Below, in pieces: positions 1-7,682 of a DNA stretch of 64,000 nt; position 1 is the stretch's first letter; every line of letters begins with the position of its first letter. Source of the stretch: Clostridium estertheticum (GTDB taxonomy: Bacteria; Bacillota; Clostridia; Clostridiales; Clostridiaceae); NCBI RefSeq assembly GCF_011065935.2, contig NZ_JAAMNH020000001.1, positions 3,865,001 to 3,929,000 on the forward strand. The letters run 5' to 3'. Position numbers and translations under genes: made by a program. Under the pieces are notes generated by a model. It made no database searches, was not told the DNA's origin, and worked only from the letters and a program-made list of their open reading frames with translations.

Positions 1-861
1 AATTTCATATGGGTTATCTTGTTTTGAAGTAAGTCCTGCATCTGTAGTTATTCCTAAATTACACCCTGCTGCTTTTGCTGCTTTTATTGTATTATAGTTG
101 TATGCACCATAGGGATATGCCAAATAAACAACTTTTCTGCCTAATAGTTTTTCTAGTACTTGCTTTGTCTTAGTTATTGTAGCTAATTGATTTGTGTATG
201 ATAAAGTTGCTAAGTTTTCGTGCTTATTGGTATGATTTTCTACCCTAAATCCGTTAGCATCCATTTCTATTAACTGTTTTGAAGTCATCGAACCTGGATT
301 TGTATCTATATCCTTTGATATCATAAATACTGTAGCCTTTTGATTATTTGCCTTTATTATTGGATATGCTAGTGTGTAATTATTTACATATCCATCGTCA
401 AATGTTATTAATACAGGTTTCTTAGGTAAGGCTGTTCCCTTAGATAAGTTATCATAGAACTGATCTAAGGATATTGTATTATAACCATGTGTTTTTAGAT
501 AGTTCATCTGTGAGCTAAATGCTGATTGTAATATTACTAGACCATCTTGTTTAGCACTAATAGTTGTTAATTTATGATACATTAATACTGGTATTCTCTG
601 AACTGTTGTTACTATTTTAATATAAGAACTTTCTACATATCCTGTTTTTCCGTTGTAACTTATTTTGTAAAAACCGTTTGAAGTTCCAAGAGTGTTTACC
701 TTTGAATCCTTTGGTAATGGACCTATAATGGAGGAGCTGGATGAAGCAGTGCTTCTTACATTTATCGAAGATGACCTAATTAATACTCCTGTTGCTGCAA
801 ATACTATTTGACAGATTAAAGTTATTAATAATGCTACTATAAAAGCTATTTTCTTTTTCAT
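1..861 (-). CDS. Secreted polysaccharide deacetylase with SH3 domain (3' end outside window)
   Basis: The 287 codons visible from the ATG at 861 run off the window edge, so the C-terminus is missing. Residues 1-25 form a signal peptide or anchor (MKKKIAFIVALLITLICQIV). Residues about 30-85 form a bacterial SH3 domain (INVRSTAS, GYVESSYIK). The rest is a NodB-type deacetylase: TFDDGY is motif 1 with the catalytic Asp and metal Asp, HTNKH is the metal-binding H-x3-H, and YPYG is motif 3. The family removes acetyl groups from peptidoglycan or other surface polysaccharides, and SH3 domains bind cell wall. The ATG is preceded by an AAGGAGAT site. The next gene upstream, 3 bp away, carries a similar SH3 domain, so the two are probably co-transcribed. 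Confidence 0.88.
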   Translation of the reverse strand, partial: MKKKIAFIVALLITLICQIVFAATGVLIRSSSINVRSTASSSSSIIGPLPKDSKVNTLGTSNGFYKISYNGKTGYVESSYIKIVTTVQRIPVLMYHKLTTISAKQDGLVILQSAFSSQMNYLKTHGYNTISLDQFYDNLSKGTALPKKPVLITFDDGYVNNYTLAYPIIKANNQKATVFMISKDIDTNPGSMTSKQLIEMDANGFRVENHTNKHENLATLSYTNQLATITKTKQVLEKLLGRKVVYLAYPYGAYNYNTIKAAKAAGCNLGITTDAGLTSKQDNPYEI

Positions 862-864
862 AAT

Positions 865-1263
865 TTATCTCCTTATAAACCTTTGACTTTTAATATGTCC
901 TTTATAGCCTGTTTTGCCATTGTAAGTTATCTTGTAAAAATTATTTATCTTTCCGGTCATAATAATTTTGGTCCCACTTTTCATACTTCCCAATATAGAA
1001 TAGTTTGTTCCTGCTCCACTTCTTACACTCAAGTCACTTCCTGTTGTTACCCCATACTGTGTTTCGTATACACTACCAAATACTTGCATATATTGACCCA
1101 CACTACTTGTACTACTATTATAATTTACATTGTTGATACCTCCTACAGATATCAAGGTAATACCCATAATAGTAGTAGCTATAACTACTTTTGTTTTTAA
1201 TGAACCTTGTTTAAATTGTGTTAAAATCTTAATATTTTTTAATCTAATTCCCCCTTGAAGCAT
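865..1263 (-). CDS. Small SH3-domain exported protein
   Basis: This 132-residue protein has an N-terminal hydrophobic segment (about residues 25-45, VVIATTIMGITLISVGGI) and a C-terminal bacterial SH3 domain (DLSVRSGAGTNYSILGSM to NGKTGYKGHIK). It has no catalytic domain. It is probably a secreted or anchored wall-binding protein, and its SH3 resembles that of the adjacent deacetylase. The start is uncertain: no ribosome site precedes the ATG at 1263, while an AAGGGGG motif lies inside codons 3-5. Initiation may therefore occur further in at a rare codon, or the upstream ATG is fortuitous. Confidence 0.6.
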   Translation of the reverse strand: MLQGGIRLKNIKILTQFKQGSLKTKVVIATTIMGITLISVGGINNVNYNSSTSSVGQYMQVFGSVYETQYGVTTGSDLSVRSGAGTNYSILGSMKSGTKIIMTGKINNFYKITYNGKTGYKGHIKSQRFIRR

Positions 1264-1516
1264 AATATCATATACTATTGTTTATATCTTATCTAAAGTA
1301 TAGGGGTGCTCAATGTAAAATAGGTTACAAAGAAGGTACAGTTTTTGCAGATATTTATCCTCTCTTTAATATACATCATTATTTTTTATCATTTATTCCT
1401 GTAACTCCAAATATAAATATTGCTAATTCAAAAATTGAGATAGATATAGTGACCTAATATCCTATTCACGTCAAAAGAAATTGACAGTAGCTACTGACTC
1501 AACTAGAAAAATATAT

Positions 1517-1797
1517 ACTACTCATGCGACGCATCGAATACAAACTGAATTTGTCTGTCAAAGGCTCCCTGGAGCCTATCTATCATTTTGTTAAAGGTAT
1601 TGCCTAGTCTTTTAAGTTCATCATTATTGTTCTAACATCTTCTACTTGTTTATTTGCCTTAGTATACAAGTAATATTTTATTCCGTATAGAATTGAAGCA
1701 TTTAAAATGAGTAATAGTAATGAAAACATCACAGCATAAACTATAGTTAGTTTATGCTGTGATGTTTGCACTCTTAATAATTTTAAAATTCATAATC
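1517..1797 (-). pseudogene. Remnant of a sensor histidine kinase
   Basis: Conceptual translation starts MNFKIIKSANITA and then hits a stop. One base out of frame it continues as a transmembrane helix (LTIVYAVMFSLLLLILNAS), YGIKYYLYTKANKQVEDVRT and, after another frame change, the end of a HAMP linker (DELKRLGNTFNKMIDRL) and the phosphoacceptor box start (QFVFDASHE) before a final stop. The periplasmic part, TM2, the dimerisation helices and the ATPase domain are gone. It lies directly downstream of a broken OmpR-type regulator, so the pair was once a two-component system. A 20-bp perfect palindrome sits at the first frameshift (see findings). Confidence 0.72.
1724..1767. repeat. 20-bp perfect inverted repeat, 4-nt loop
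   Basis: The two 20-base arms (1724-1743 and 1748-1767) are exact reverse complements around the loop TAGT. They lie within the decayed kinase coding sequence, at the point where its reading frame breaks. Confidence 0.9.
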
Positions 1798-2075
1798 AAT
1801 CACCTTTAACAACATATCCAACACCTCTTACAGTAGTTATAAGTTTATCTTCAAATCCCTCATCAATTTTACTCCGTAAATACCTTATAAACACATATAC
1901 TACATCGGTATCCCCCATGTAGTCATAACCCCATACCTCTTCTATTAATTGCGCCCTTGTAAGCCACATCAACTTTATATCCTTCATGATTTAATTACAT
2001 TTCAACAAACATTGACATTAGCTTTTCATCTTCCACTAAAAGAATTTTAAAATCCTTCGAATTACCACCTTCTTT
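1796..2075 (-). pseudogene. Remnant of an OmpR-family response regulator
   Basis: The piece at about 1990-2075 encodes the start of a receiver domain (KDFKILLVEDEKLMSMFVEM) and ends in a stop. An open frame of 63 residues (1796-1987) then encodes the C-terminal half of a winged-helix DNA-binding domain (LTRAQLIEEVWGYDY, DVVYVFIRYLRSKID, TTVRGVGYVV). The middle and end of the receiver, including the phosphorylated Asp, and the first part of the winged helix are deleted. The 63-residue open frame should not be read as a functional protein. It is adjacent to the kinase remnant. Confidence 0.78.
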
Positions 2076-2112
2076 ATAGAAAAATAGTGAGCTAGTAGCC
2101 CACTATATAATA

Positions 2113-2952
2113 CTAATATACACTATTTTCATTCTCCGCAATCTGGGTCTGATCCATTTTTGTGATAATAAGGAAAATAACAATACTCAAAATTGTTATT
2201 AGGAAGATTGCACTGGTTCCTACCGTTCCTAAAGCAAGACCACCATCAGCACGGGGCTGTGATAAGAAGTCTCCAAGAGATGCACCAAGAGGACGTGTCA
2301 AGATGTATGCGATCCAAAAGGCGACTACTGCATTCAGCTTGAAGCGGTAGTGGGCAAATGCCACTACACCGATCAGTGCAGCAAACATGAACGCTGACTT
2401 CCAGTATCCAAATTTGAGACCTTCTGCTATGAGGTCACCAGCAGCAGTACCCAAAGCAAATGTGAACAAAATGGCAGACCAGTAGAACACTTCGCGCTTA
2501 GTCGTATAGATGCTATGAACGGATAGTGTCCTCTCCTTCGCATACCAAGCCGCAAAGGTCATCAGCAGTGCAATGAAAAAGATAATAGTGGTCGTTTCCA
2601 GAGGAACTCCGAAGTTGTCCACGAGGTTATCAGTGACCAGTGTACCGACTATACTTATCAGTACTACAGCGAGCCAGTAAATGCCCGTCACATACTTCCT
2701 CGACTTGAATTGAAAGAACAATGTAATAATCAAGATACCGATCATTATAAATGTCGTAATTGTCAAGCCCAAGTTCAAGTTTGTGTTCAGAAAATCTGCG
2801 GCGGTTTCCCCAACAGTTGTCGCCAGAACCTTAATGATCCAGAAGAAAATTGTGATTTCCGGAACCTTGTTGAGCATCTGTCTGCTTTTTGATTGAACGG
2901 ATACGACTTCATCAGAAATAGTTGAATTTTTTCTATTATTATCTTTTTCCAC
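2113..2952 (-). CDS. COG4705/DUF347-repeat integral membrane protein
   Basis: This 279-residue protein has about eight hydrophobic segments made of repeated units with the family signatures KVPEITIFFWIIKVLATTVGE (near residue 30) and ILTRPLGASLGDFLS (near residue 220). The biochemical function of the family is unknown. In my recollection such proteins often sit beside two-component systems, as the remnant here does. The likely start is a GTG at 2952, preceded by AAGGAG about ten bases upstream. The coding DNA is visibly richer in G+C than its neighbours, which suggests acquisition by transfer. A truncated paralogue lies at 4832-5180. Confidence 0.82.
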   Translation of the reverse strand: MEKDNNRKNSTISDEVVSVQSKSRQMLNKVPEITIFFWIIKVLATTVGETAADFLNTNLNLGLTITTFIMIGILIITLFFQFKSRKYVTGIYWLAVVLISIVGTLVTDNLVDNFGVPLETTTIIFFIALLMTFAAWYAKERTLSVHSIYTTKREVFYWSAILFTFALGTAAGDLIAEGLKFGYWKSAFMFAALIGVVAFAHYRFKLNAVVAFWIAYILTRPLGASLGDFLSQPRADGGLALGTVGTSAIFLITILSIVIFLIITKMDQTQIAENENSVY

Positions 2953-3202
2953 TAAATAAACACTCCTTAGTTTTCATCATTTTGGTATTTATAACAAATG
3001 CGTAAACTTTTAAAAATAGTGAGCTATAGCATATAATTTTTATATGTCATTGTAGGATTTTACGTCTTAATCGGAATCTTATACCTACCTTTCCTCTTTT
3101 CATTATTTACATAGTACCTATCTTAAATTAAAAAAAATTAAAAATTAGATTAAAATTAGATTAGATATTACAAAATTATCTAGGAACTACATAGGTACCA
3201 GT

Positions 3203-4687
3203 TTATTTATATCTCTTCTTTTTTAACCCCCAAAAAAGCTTGAGCTGTACTAGAAGAAAATCACCTACGCCTTTCGGATTTTGTGCCTTTATTATTGAAT
3301 ATGCAATTTTGGGTGTAAACAATTTAGGATAATATACTATATACCGGTTTTCCCAAACTGTAGGCCCGTATTTTTTCTTATAATGGTATAAACCTTTAAA
3401 TCCATAAAAACTATTAAGTTTTTTATATACAAATTCGAATAATTTACCAGCCACACCGCCCTCCTCAGCAGCATTTACCAGTGGTGCCAAACCTAATGTA
3501 CCCCACTTTACTCCTTCTAATTTCATCTTATCAAAAGCCTCAATTGTAATTTTTTCCATAACTCCAATAGGAGCATTGTTCCTTCGCCTTGTAACATCTG
3601 CTAGATAACCATTCCCACCAATAAAAGGTGAGAATACAATAAAACCAAGCATCTCTTTTTCATTGTCATAGGCTGCAAAATATCTTCTGTCCATAGGATT
3701 ATCCAGAGAGATTGTTCCTAACATAAAAGACAATTCACTGCTATTTTTGTTTTTAAGCCATTCATCTGAAACATCATTAATTTGCTGTTCAATTAATTTT
3801 TCCCTTTTCTCCAAGGGTTTATATTCTGATATCGTAACTCCTAAAGCAGAAGCATGATTTATCGCGTTTCTTATTTTAGCTGCTTTACCTCCTGCAAGGT
3901 TATATGTTTCAAGGTCAAACATAGCTTCCTCGCCACATTTTGTTTTGCCAAAACCAAGAAAAGTATATAACGGAATATGTTTTTCAAGTGTATGACAAAA
4001 ACATATATCAAAATCATTTTGTTTGCAATGGGTTATAAATTCCGTTATAAGCAAAGGCATATCTTTGTCAGAGCATATTGGATCTCCAGCGCATACTGCA
4101 ACTCCTGCAGCTGCAGTATATACTATTACCCCTTCAACGTTATAACTAAAAAAATATTTTTTGTCATCTTCAATAGCATTATATGAAAGAGAATTTTCAC
4201 CGTATTTGTGAAGCAGTTTTCTTACCTTCTCTTTGTCAAATGCAGTGACAAAAGGCTGATCAAGAAATATACTATTCCTGAGACTTATTGGGTCAGACGC
4301 TCTTTTGAAATTTTTATAATTAAAAGCCAGAATTATAATAACAATAAATTCAACAATAATAGCAGGTTTAAATACGCTGTGAAAGTTGAGTACATGCATT
4401 AGCATTGAAACAGACAGCATACTTATCGAAATTAACCATGCCATTCTCATCCTTTTGTATAATCTGCAGCTTGTAAAAATCAATACAAATCCTGTAATAA
4501 CAGAAATTGTTCTATGCAGTGCTAATATTTCGGGGCTAAAAAAGTAAAAGTATTTACTTATATACGAAACAACATGAATTCTATAATAATATTCATACAA
4601 TATATTCTCAATTCCTAACATTACAGTGAGGAATACAGCAGTATTGATAATTATATTCCTAATAGCTTCGGTAATTACTCTTTTCAA
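3203..4687 (-). CDS. DUF2156 / MprF C-terminal-type aminoacyl-phospholipid synthase-like membrane protein
   Basis: In this 494-residue protein, residues 1-125 contain about four hydrophobic segments. The rest is a LPG_synthase_C/DUF2156 domain with two GNAT-like halves: VIVYTAAAGVAVCAGDPIC, FGKTKCGEEAMFDLETY, RNAINHASALGVTI, and LADVTRRRNNAPIGVMEKI followed by LGLAPL and FYGFKGLYHYKKKYGP. In MprF this domain transfers Lys or Ala from aminoacyl-tRNA to phosphatidylglycerol, altering surface charge. Here the large flippase domain is replaced by a short membrane anchor. A stand-alone flippase-like protein occurs at 19396-20385, though the two are not in one operon. The substrate amino acid cannot be read from sequence. 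Confidence 0.8.
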   Translation of the reverse strand: MKRVITEAIRNIIINTAVFLTVMLGIENILYEYYYRIHVVSYISKYFYFFSPEILALHRTISVITGFVLIFTSCRLYKRMRMAWLISISMLSVSMLMHVLNFHSVFKPAIIVEFIVIIILAFNYKNFKRASDPISLRNSIFLDQPFVTAFDKEKVRKLLHKYGENSLSYNAIEDDKKYFFSYNVEGVIVYTAAAGVAVCAGDPICSDKDMPLLITEFITHCKQNDFDICFCHTLEKHIPLYTFLGFGKTKCGEEAMFDLETYNLAGGKAAKIRNAINHASALGVTISEYKPLEKREKLIEQQINDVSDEWLKNKNSSELSFMLGTISLDNPMDRRYFAAYDNEKEMLGFIVFSPFIGGNGYLADVTRRRNNAPIGVMEKITIEAFDKMKLEGVKWGTLGLAPLVNAAEEGGVAGKLFEFVYKKLNSFYGFKGLYHYKKKYGPTVWENRYIVYYPKLFTPKIAYSIIKAQNPKGVGDFLLVQLKLFWGLKKKRYK

Positions 4688-4831
4688 AAAAACACATCCT
4701 TAAATAGTATATGATTGTATATGTAAACCCGTTTAAGGTGTCACTCTGGTTCTGACATTGTCTGCTGTTCAGAACCATTCATCTAAATTTATAACTTTAT
4801 TAGGCTAGAGAGCCATGGGTAAGTGAGCTTG

Positions 4832-5180
4832 CTACTGCGATTGTGACGCGGCATGTTCACCTTCCTTAACATCCTTGCGGGTGACCGCCATGTAGCCGAC
4901 AAGGCCTATGATTATAACCGTTAAGCCTAGGCTGACCAATCCAGTTCCCAGTCCAAGACCTCCGCGATTATGAGACACCCCCATCCAGTCCGCAAACGAG
5001 GCGCCAAGAGGACGCGTAACTATGTAGGCGAACCAGTAGGCGAAAATCTCGTTCAGACCAAACAGCCAGTAGGCCAAAGCCGGGATAGCAATCAAAAGGG
5101 CAAACAGTACACCCGCGAAGAAATAATAGATGTTATTTTAATGTTATTATGTTCTAAACTATATATTGGGAATCTTTCAT
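4832..5180 (-). pseudogene. Truncated COG4705/DUF347 membrane protein
   Basis: A good ribosome site (GAAAGGAG) and ATG at 5180 open a frame MKDSQYIV followed by a stop. Coding similarity resumes at about 5128 (NNIYYFFAGVLFALLIAIPA) and runs through the family signature YIVTRPLGASFADWMGV to a normal C-terminal helix and tail at 4832. It matches the last third of the intact protein at 2113-2952; the N-terminal two thirds are deleted. The retained part is strikingly GC-rich for this genome. An ATG-started 87-codon frame exists inside but is unlikely to be expressed as a working protein. Confidence 0.75.
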
Positions 5181-5260
5181 CTCCGGTCTCCTTTCATTAT
5201 TAGGATTTTCTATAAATTTCCCCTTATTACACACTATATATTTGTAACATTAAAAACAGA

Positions 5261-5368
5261 TTAAAAAAGCCTTAGATTTAGTTTAAGAACTATTATAGAT
5301 GTAAAAAAAACATCCTTTAGGATGCCAATATGCATTACTCCATTTATGCAGTTAATTAAAATATCCAT
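5261..5368 (-). CDS. Possible 35-residue small ORF with strong ribosome site
   Basis: The ATG at 5368 follows GAAAGGAGAAAAAC, a good ribosome site, and encodes MDILINCINGVMHIGILKDV plus 15 more residues, partly hydrophobic. No family is recognised. A terminator-like hairpin with a T8 tail (5303-5326) falls inside the frame. The unit may therefore be a leader peptide with attenuator, or a degenerate gene start whose body was deleted. Confidence 0.3.
   Translation of the reverse strand: MDILINCINGVMHIGILKDVFFTSIIVLKLNLRLF
5303..5326 (-). terminator. Intrinsic terminator
   Basis: On the minus strand the stem GCATCC/GGATG(T) with loop TAAA is followed by eight T residues. It would stop transcripts coming from the small membrane-protein gene at 5443-5526. 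Confidence 0.6.
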
Positions 5369-5442
5369 GTTTTTCTCCTTTCGTTATCGGAACTTCTGTA
5401 AAATTTCCATATTTCATATTATATATTAGTAAAATTAACATA

Positions 5443-5526
5443 TTATTTCTCTATTGGTACTGCATAAAATAAGCATACTAAACTTCCTATAACAATTAAT
5501 AAACCTAAAATTGCGGGTAACGCCAT
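5443..5526 (-). CDS. 27-residue single-span membrane peptide
   Basis: The ATG at 5526 follows AAGGGGTGG at good spacing. The product MALPAILGLLIVIGSLVCLF plus AVPIEK is one transmembrane helix with a short charged tail. Size and shape recall KdpF-like or other small complex-stabilising peptides, but no partner genes are nearby, so no function is assigned. A longer in-frame upstream ATG gives 70 codons but has no ribosome site and overlaps a regulator remnant on the other strand. Confidence 0.5.
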   Translation of the reverse strand: MALPAILGLLIVIGSLVCLFYAVPIEK

Positions 5527-5599
5527 AATTTCCACCCCTTTTTCTATTAATTTTTTATATCTATTATTACCATATTTTAAAATGGAATACAGATTTATG

Positions 5600-5690
5600 G
5601 AAATGTTATAAACCATTTCTTTAGAAAAAAAGGTCAAGTAATAACAAAGGAACAAATACTTGATAAGGTTTGGGCTCTTAAATGCATGTA
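5600..5690 (+). pseudogene. Fragment of a response-regulator winged helix
   Basis: The plus-strand frame reads ISLEKKGQVITKEQILDKVW, closely matching the N-terminal part of an OmpR/PhoB C-terminal domain. It stops matching directly afterwards and has no start. Minus-strand reading of 5695-5820 gives a lone transmembrane helix (YIPIPIFGISILVGISVLLL) of unknown origin. Both indicate gene debris. Confidence 0.55.
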
Positions 5691-5819
5691 CCCTTCCATT
5701 TTAACTTTATTTTTGCTTTTGTAAGTTCATTTATTAGGAGTAGTACTGATATCCCAACAAGGATGCTAATACCGAAAATGGGTATAGGGATATATATAGC
5801 TATACTCTTATAAACCTAG

Positions 5820-5965
5820 ATGGTTGCATTTAAGGGACGATATTTTTCTTAGCGTGCGAAATATCATTTTTGCGTATGCTACCAGAGCTCTCCGAGGGGA
5901 ATGTAAGGGCGTTGACCTCAGAGAGCTCACACATAAACTTTATCCTGTAAAGTTTATGTAATATA
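5820..5965. other. Cluster of three hairpins in a gene-poor interval
   Basis: The interval between 5696 and 6255 holds no intact gene. It contains GATATTT/AAATATC (5838-5867), GAGCTCTC/GAGAGCTC with a purine-rich interior (about 5886-5930), and a perfect 11-bp hairpin CATAAACTTTA/TAAAGTTTATG (about 5934-5960). The grouping suggests a structured transcript or repeat, but no known RNA family is recognised. Confidence 0.4.
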
Positions 5966-6255
5966 TAAAATTGGAATTATTGCTTCAGTTTATTATTTTT
6001 TGTGATACTTACTTAAGTTTTAAAATATTAAGAAATTTTTTAAGACAAATCTAAGAGTTTTTTAATGTAATTTTAATCTTAAATATCTATAATATAAAAT
6101 ATAATGAGGGTTTATTATTTGAATACTATAAACTTATCTTGTCTAATTATGTGTTTATATTTTATTTATCTGCTGTAATTAGTGATACTGTTAATTATCA
6201 AATAGAATGGAAATTTTAATATGCAGTAGAATAACAATTTATATGTTTAGTAGAG

Positions 6256-6345
6256 TAAGTCAAGATAACTTTATCAAGGCTATATCTATATGTTCATTAT
6301 CCAACAGATGTTATAGCAGGAGCTATAATTGGAATATTATGCTAG
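6256..6345 (+). pseudogene. C-terminal fragment of a PAP2 phosphatase
   Basis: The frame ending at the TAG 6343-6345 reads LSRLYLYVHYPTDVIAGAII, the third phosphatase motif (SR-x5-H-x3-D) of the PAP2 family. No start or upstream motifs are present. It lies just before an intact PAP2 gene in the same orientation, suggesting a collapsed duplication or replacement. Confidence 0.7.
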
Positions 6346-6432
6346 AAATTAATCTTTATAATTTTATAGGAAGACCATGAGGCAAAGGTTGTTATTTTTT
6401 ATTAAAATATATTATAGAAGGGATAGTTAAAA

Positions 6433-7020
6433 ATGAATACGGAACTTTTCAGGTTAATAAATAATTTAGCAAATAAAAACATAATTTTAGATAAGACAAT
6501 GATTTTCTTTTCCCAATATGTACCTTATATATTTATGGCAGTTATTGTAATAGTGTTTATTTTAGGAATTAAACAAAAAAAATATGAATATAGAAAAATT
6601 GCTTTTAGTACTGTTATTATAACAGTTATAAATTTAATGCTAAATTTAATCATTAGAAGTATATTTTATGTAGACAGACCTTTTGTTCATAATAAGGTGA
6701 ATTTATTATTGCCTCACGATACAGCTTCATCCTTTCCAAGTAACCATGCTACTGGAACAATGAGTATAGCTTTAGGTTTAGGAAAATACAATAGGATACT
6801 TGGAATAATAATGACAATACTGTCAATGATTGTAAGCTTTTCAAGAGTGTATGTCGGACACCACTATCCCATGGATGTTATAGGATCATATATAATTGTT
6901 TTTGCAACAAGTTACATTTATAACTTGAAATTAAGAAGTAAAGTCGAGAATCTATATGAAATAGCTGAAAAGAAAATAGCAACAACATTAGGGGTTAAAT
7001 CATTATACAACGAAGATTAA
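6433..7020 (+). CDS. PAP2-family membrane phosphatase (undecaprenyl-diphosphatase type)
   Basis: This 195-residue protein has about five to six membrane segments. The phosphatase motifs are present: IRSIFYVDRPFV (a KxxxxxxRP-like motif in which the first Lys is not obvious), PSNHATG (PSGH-type) and SRVYVGHHYPMDV (SR-x5-H-x3-D) with the catalytic His. Family members dephosphorylate lipid phosphates at the outer membrane face; BcrC-type members recycle undecaprenyl pyrophosphate and confer bacitracin tolerance. The ATG follows AGAAGGGATAG. A terminator follows at 7031-7068. Substrate assignment is inferred from size and motif layout. Confidence 0.8.
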   Translation: MNTELFRLINNLANKNIILDKTMIFFSQYVPYIFMAVIVIVFILGIKQKKYEYRKIAFSTVIITVINLMLNLIIRSIFYVDRPFVHNKVNLLLPHDTASSFPSNHATGTMSIALGLGKYNRILGIIMTILSMIVSFSRVYVGHHYPMDVIGSYIIVFATSYIYNLKLRSKVENLYEIAEKKIATTLGVKSLYNED

Positions 7021-7030
7021 TATTATTAAG

Positions 7031-7068
7031 ATAACATGATCAAAATTTTAAGCTCATGTTATTTAAAT
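7031..7068 (+). terminator. Terminator after PAP2 gene
   Basis: The stem ATAACATGA/TCATGTTAT with a 14-nt loop is followed by TTAAATTT, a modest T-rich tail, 11 bases after the PAP2 stop. Confidence 0.55.
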
Positions 7069-7099
7069 TTATGGATAAAAAACTTTTAAATTTTAATAT

Positions 7100-7189
7100 C
7101 TAACTCATAAGCATACACTCCTTTTTATGTTATTATTTGTTGTTTTATATTCGCAACAAGTATAACACTTAAAGTTAACTTTAAGTCAA
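7100..7189 (-). promoter_or_regulatory. MerR-type promoter/operator with aborted reading frame
   Basis: On the minus strand, -35 TTGACT (7184-7189) and -10 TATACT (7159-7164) are separated by 19 bp. The spacer overlaps the perfect 20-bp palindrome ACTTAAAGTTAACTTTAAGT (7167-7186). Long 19-20 bp spacers with a palindrome are the hallmark of MerR-family promoters. A ribosome site AAAAAGGAG (7118-7127) and ATG CTT ATG AGT TAG follow, so the frame ends after four codons. No MerR gene is in the window; the controlled gene seems to have been lost. Confidence 0.7.
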
Positions 7190-7272
7190 GAGGTTATTTT
7201 TATAAGCAAAATTAACATATTATAAATTATCCTCATATAAACAGTTATCAACCGTAGATTACACTCTTCAAT

Positions 7273-7470
7273 CTATCGTTTACTTTGTGATTGAGGCATA
7301 ACTATTACTGTCACAAATTCTGATACCCGTTTACCTTTTTCATCCATCACTTTACTCAAATTATCTATTCGTTCCATCGAAGCATCTATTCTGGCAATCA
7401 TTCCATTTTGTAAGCTTTGCATCTTAAGCCAATGCTTTTTTAATACCTCGCCAAAATTCGCTACCTCCAT
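7273..7470 (-). CDS. Hypothetical 65-residue coiled-coil-like protein
   Basis: The product is helical and polar (GMIARIDASMERIDNLSKVM) with no recognised family. GGAGGT lies directly on the first ATG (codons 1-3), which makes that start doubtful; internal ATG codons have no clear ribosome site. A MerR-type palindrome (7527-7548) with a -10-like TAGAAT lies upstream on the same strand and could drive it. It may be a remnant. Confidence 0.35.
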   Translation of the reverse strand: MEVANFGEVLKKHWLKMQSLQNGMIARIDASMERIDNLSKVMDEKGKRVSEFVTVIVMPQSQSKR

Positions 7471-7514
7471 ATTTTGATATATTGTACTTGATTTAAAATC
7501 ATTTCTTACTATTG

Positions 7515-7595
7515 TCTAAATTCTACCACTTGGAGTAAACTCCAAGTGATAGCTTTTTAAAATTTTTCTACTCCAAGTCAAGCACTTTTTAATAG
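7515..7595 (-). promoter_or_regulatory. Second MerR-type operator/promoter
   Basis: A perfect 22-bp palindrome (7527-7548), half-site CACTTGGAGT, is followed on the minus strand by -10-like TAGAAT. A further partial copy (CTTGACTTGGAGTAG) lies about 30 bp upstream at about 7570-7590, as if the operator was partly duplicated. It faces the 65-codon ORF. The palindrome differs in sequence from the one at 7167-7186 but has the same architecture. Confidence 0.55.
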
Positions 7596-7682
7596 GAGAA
7601 CTATTAAATATAAATAAAACTAAACCACTAAAAACGTTGGCAGACGAATACTTTTACGCCAATTTAAAAACTATTTTGTAAA

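Noticed and set aside
1264..1516. Possible gene between the SH3 protein and kinase remnant
   Set aside because: All frames are broken by stops, and only short hydrophobic snippets appear. Nothing can be supported.
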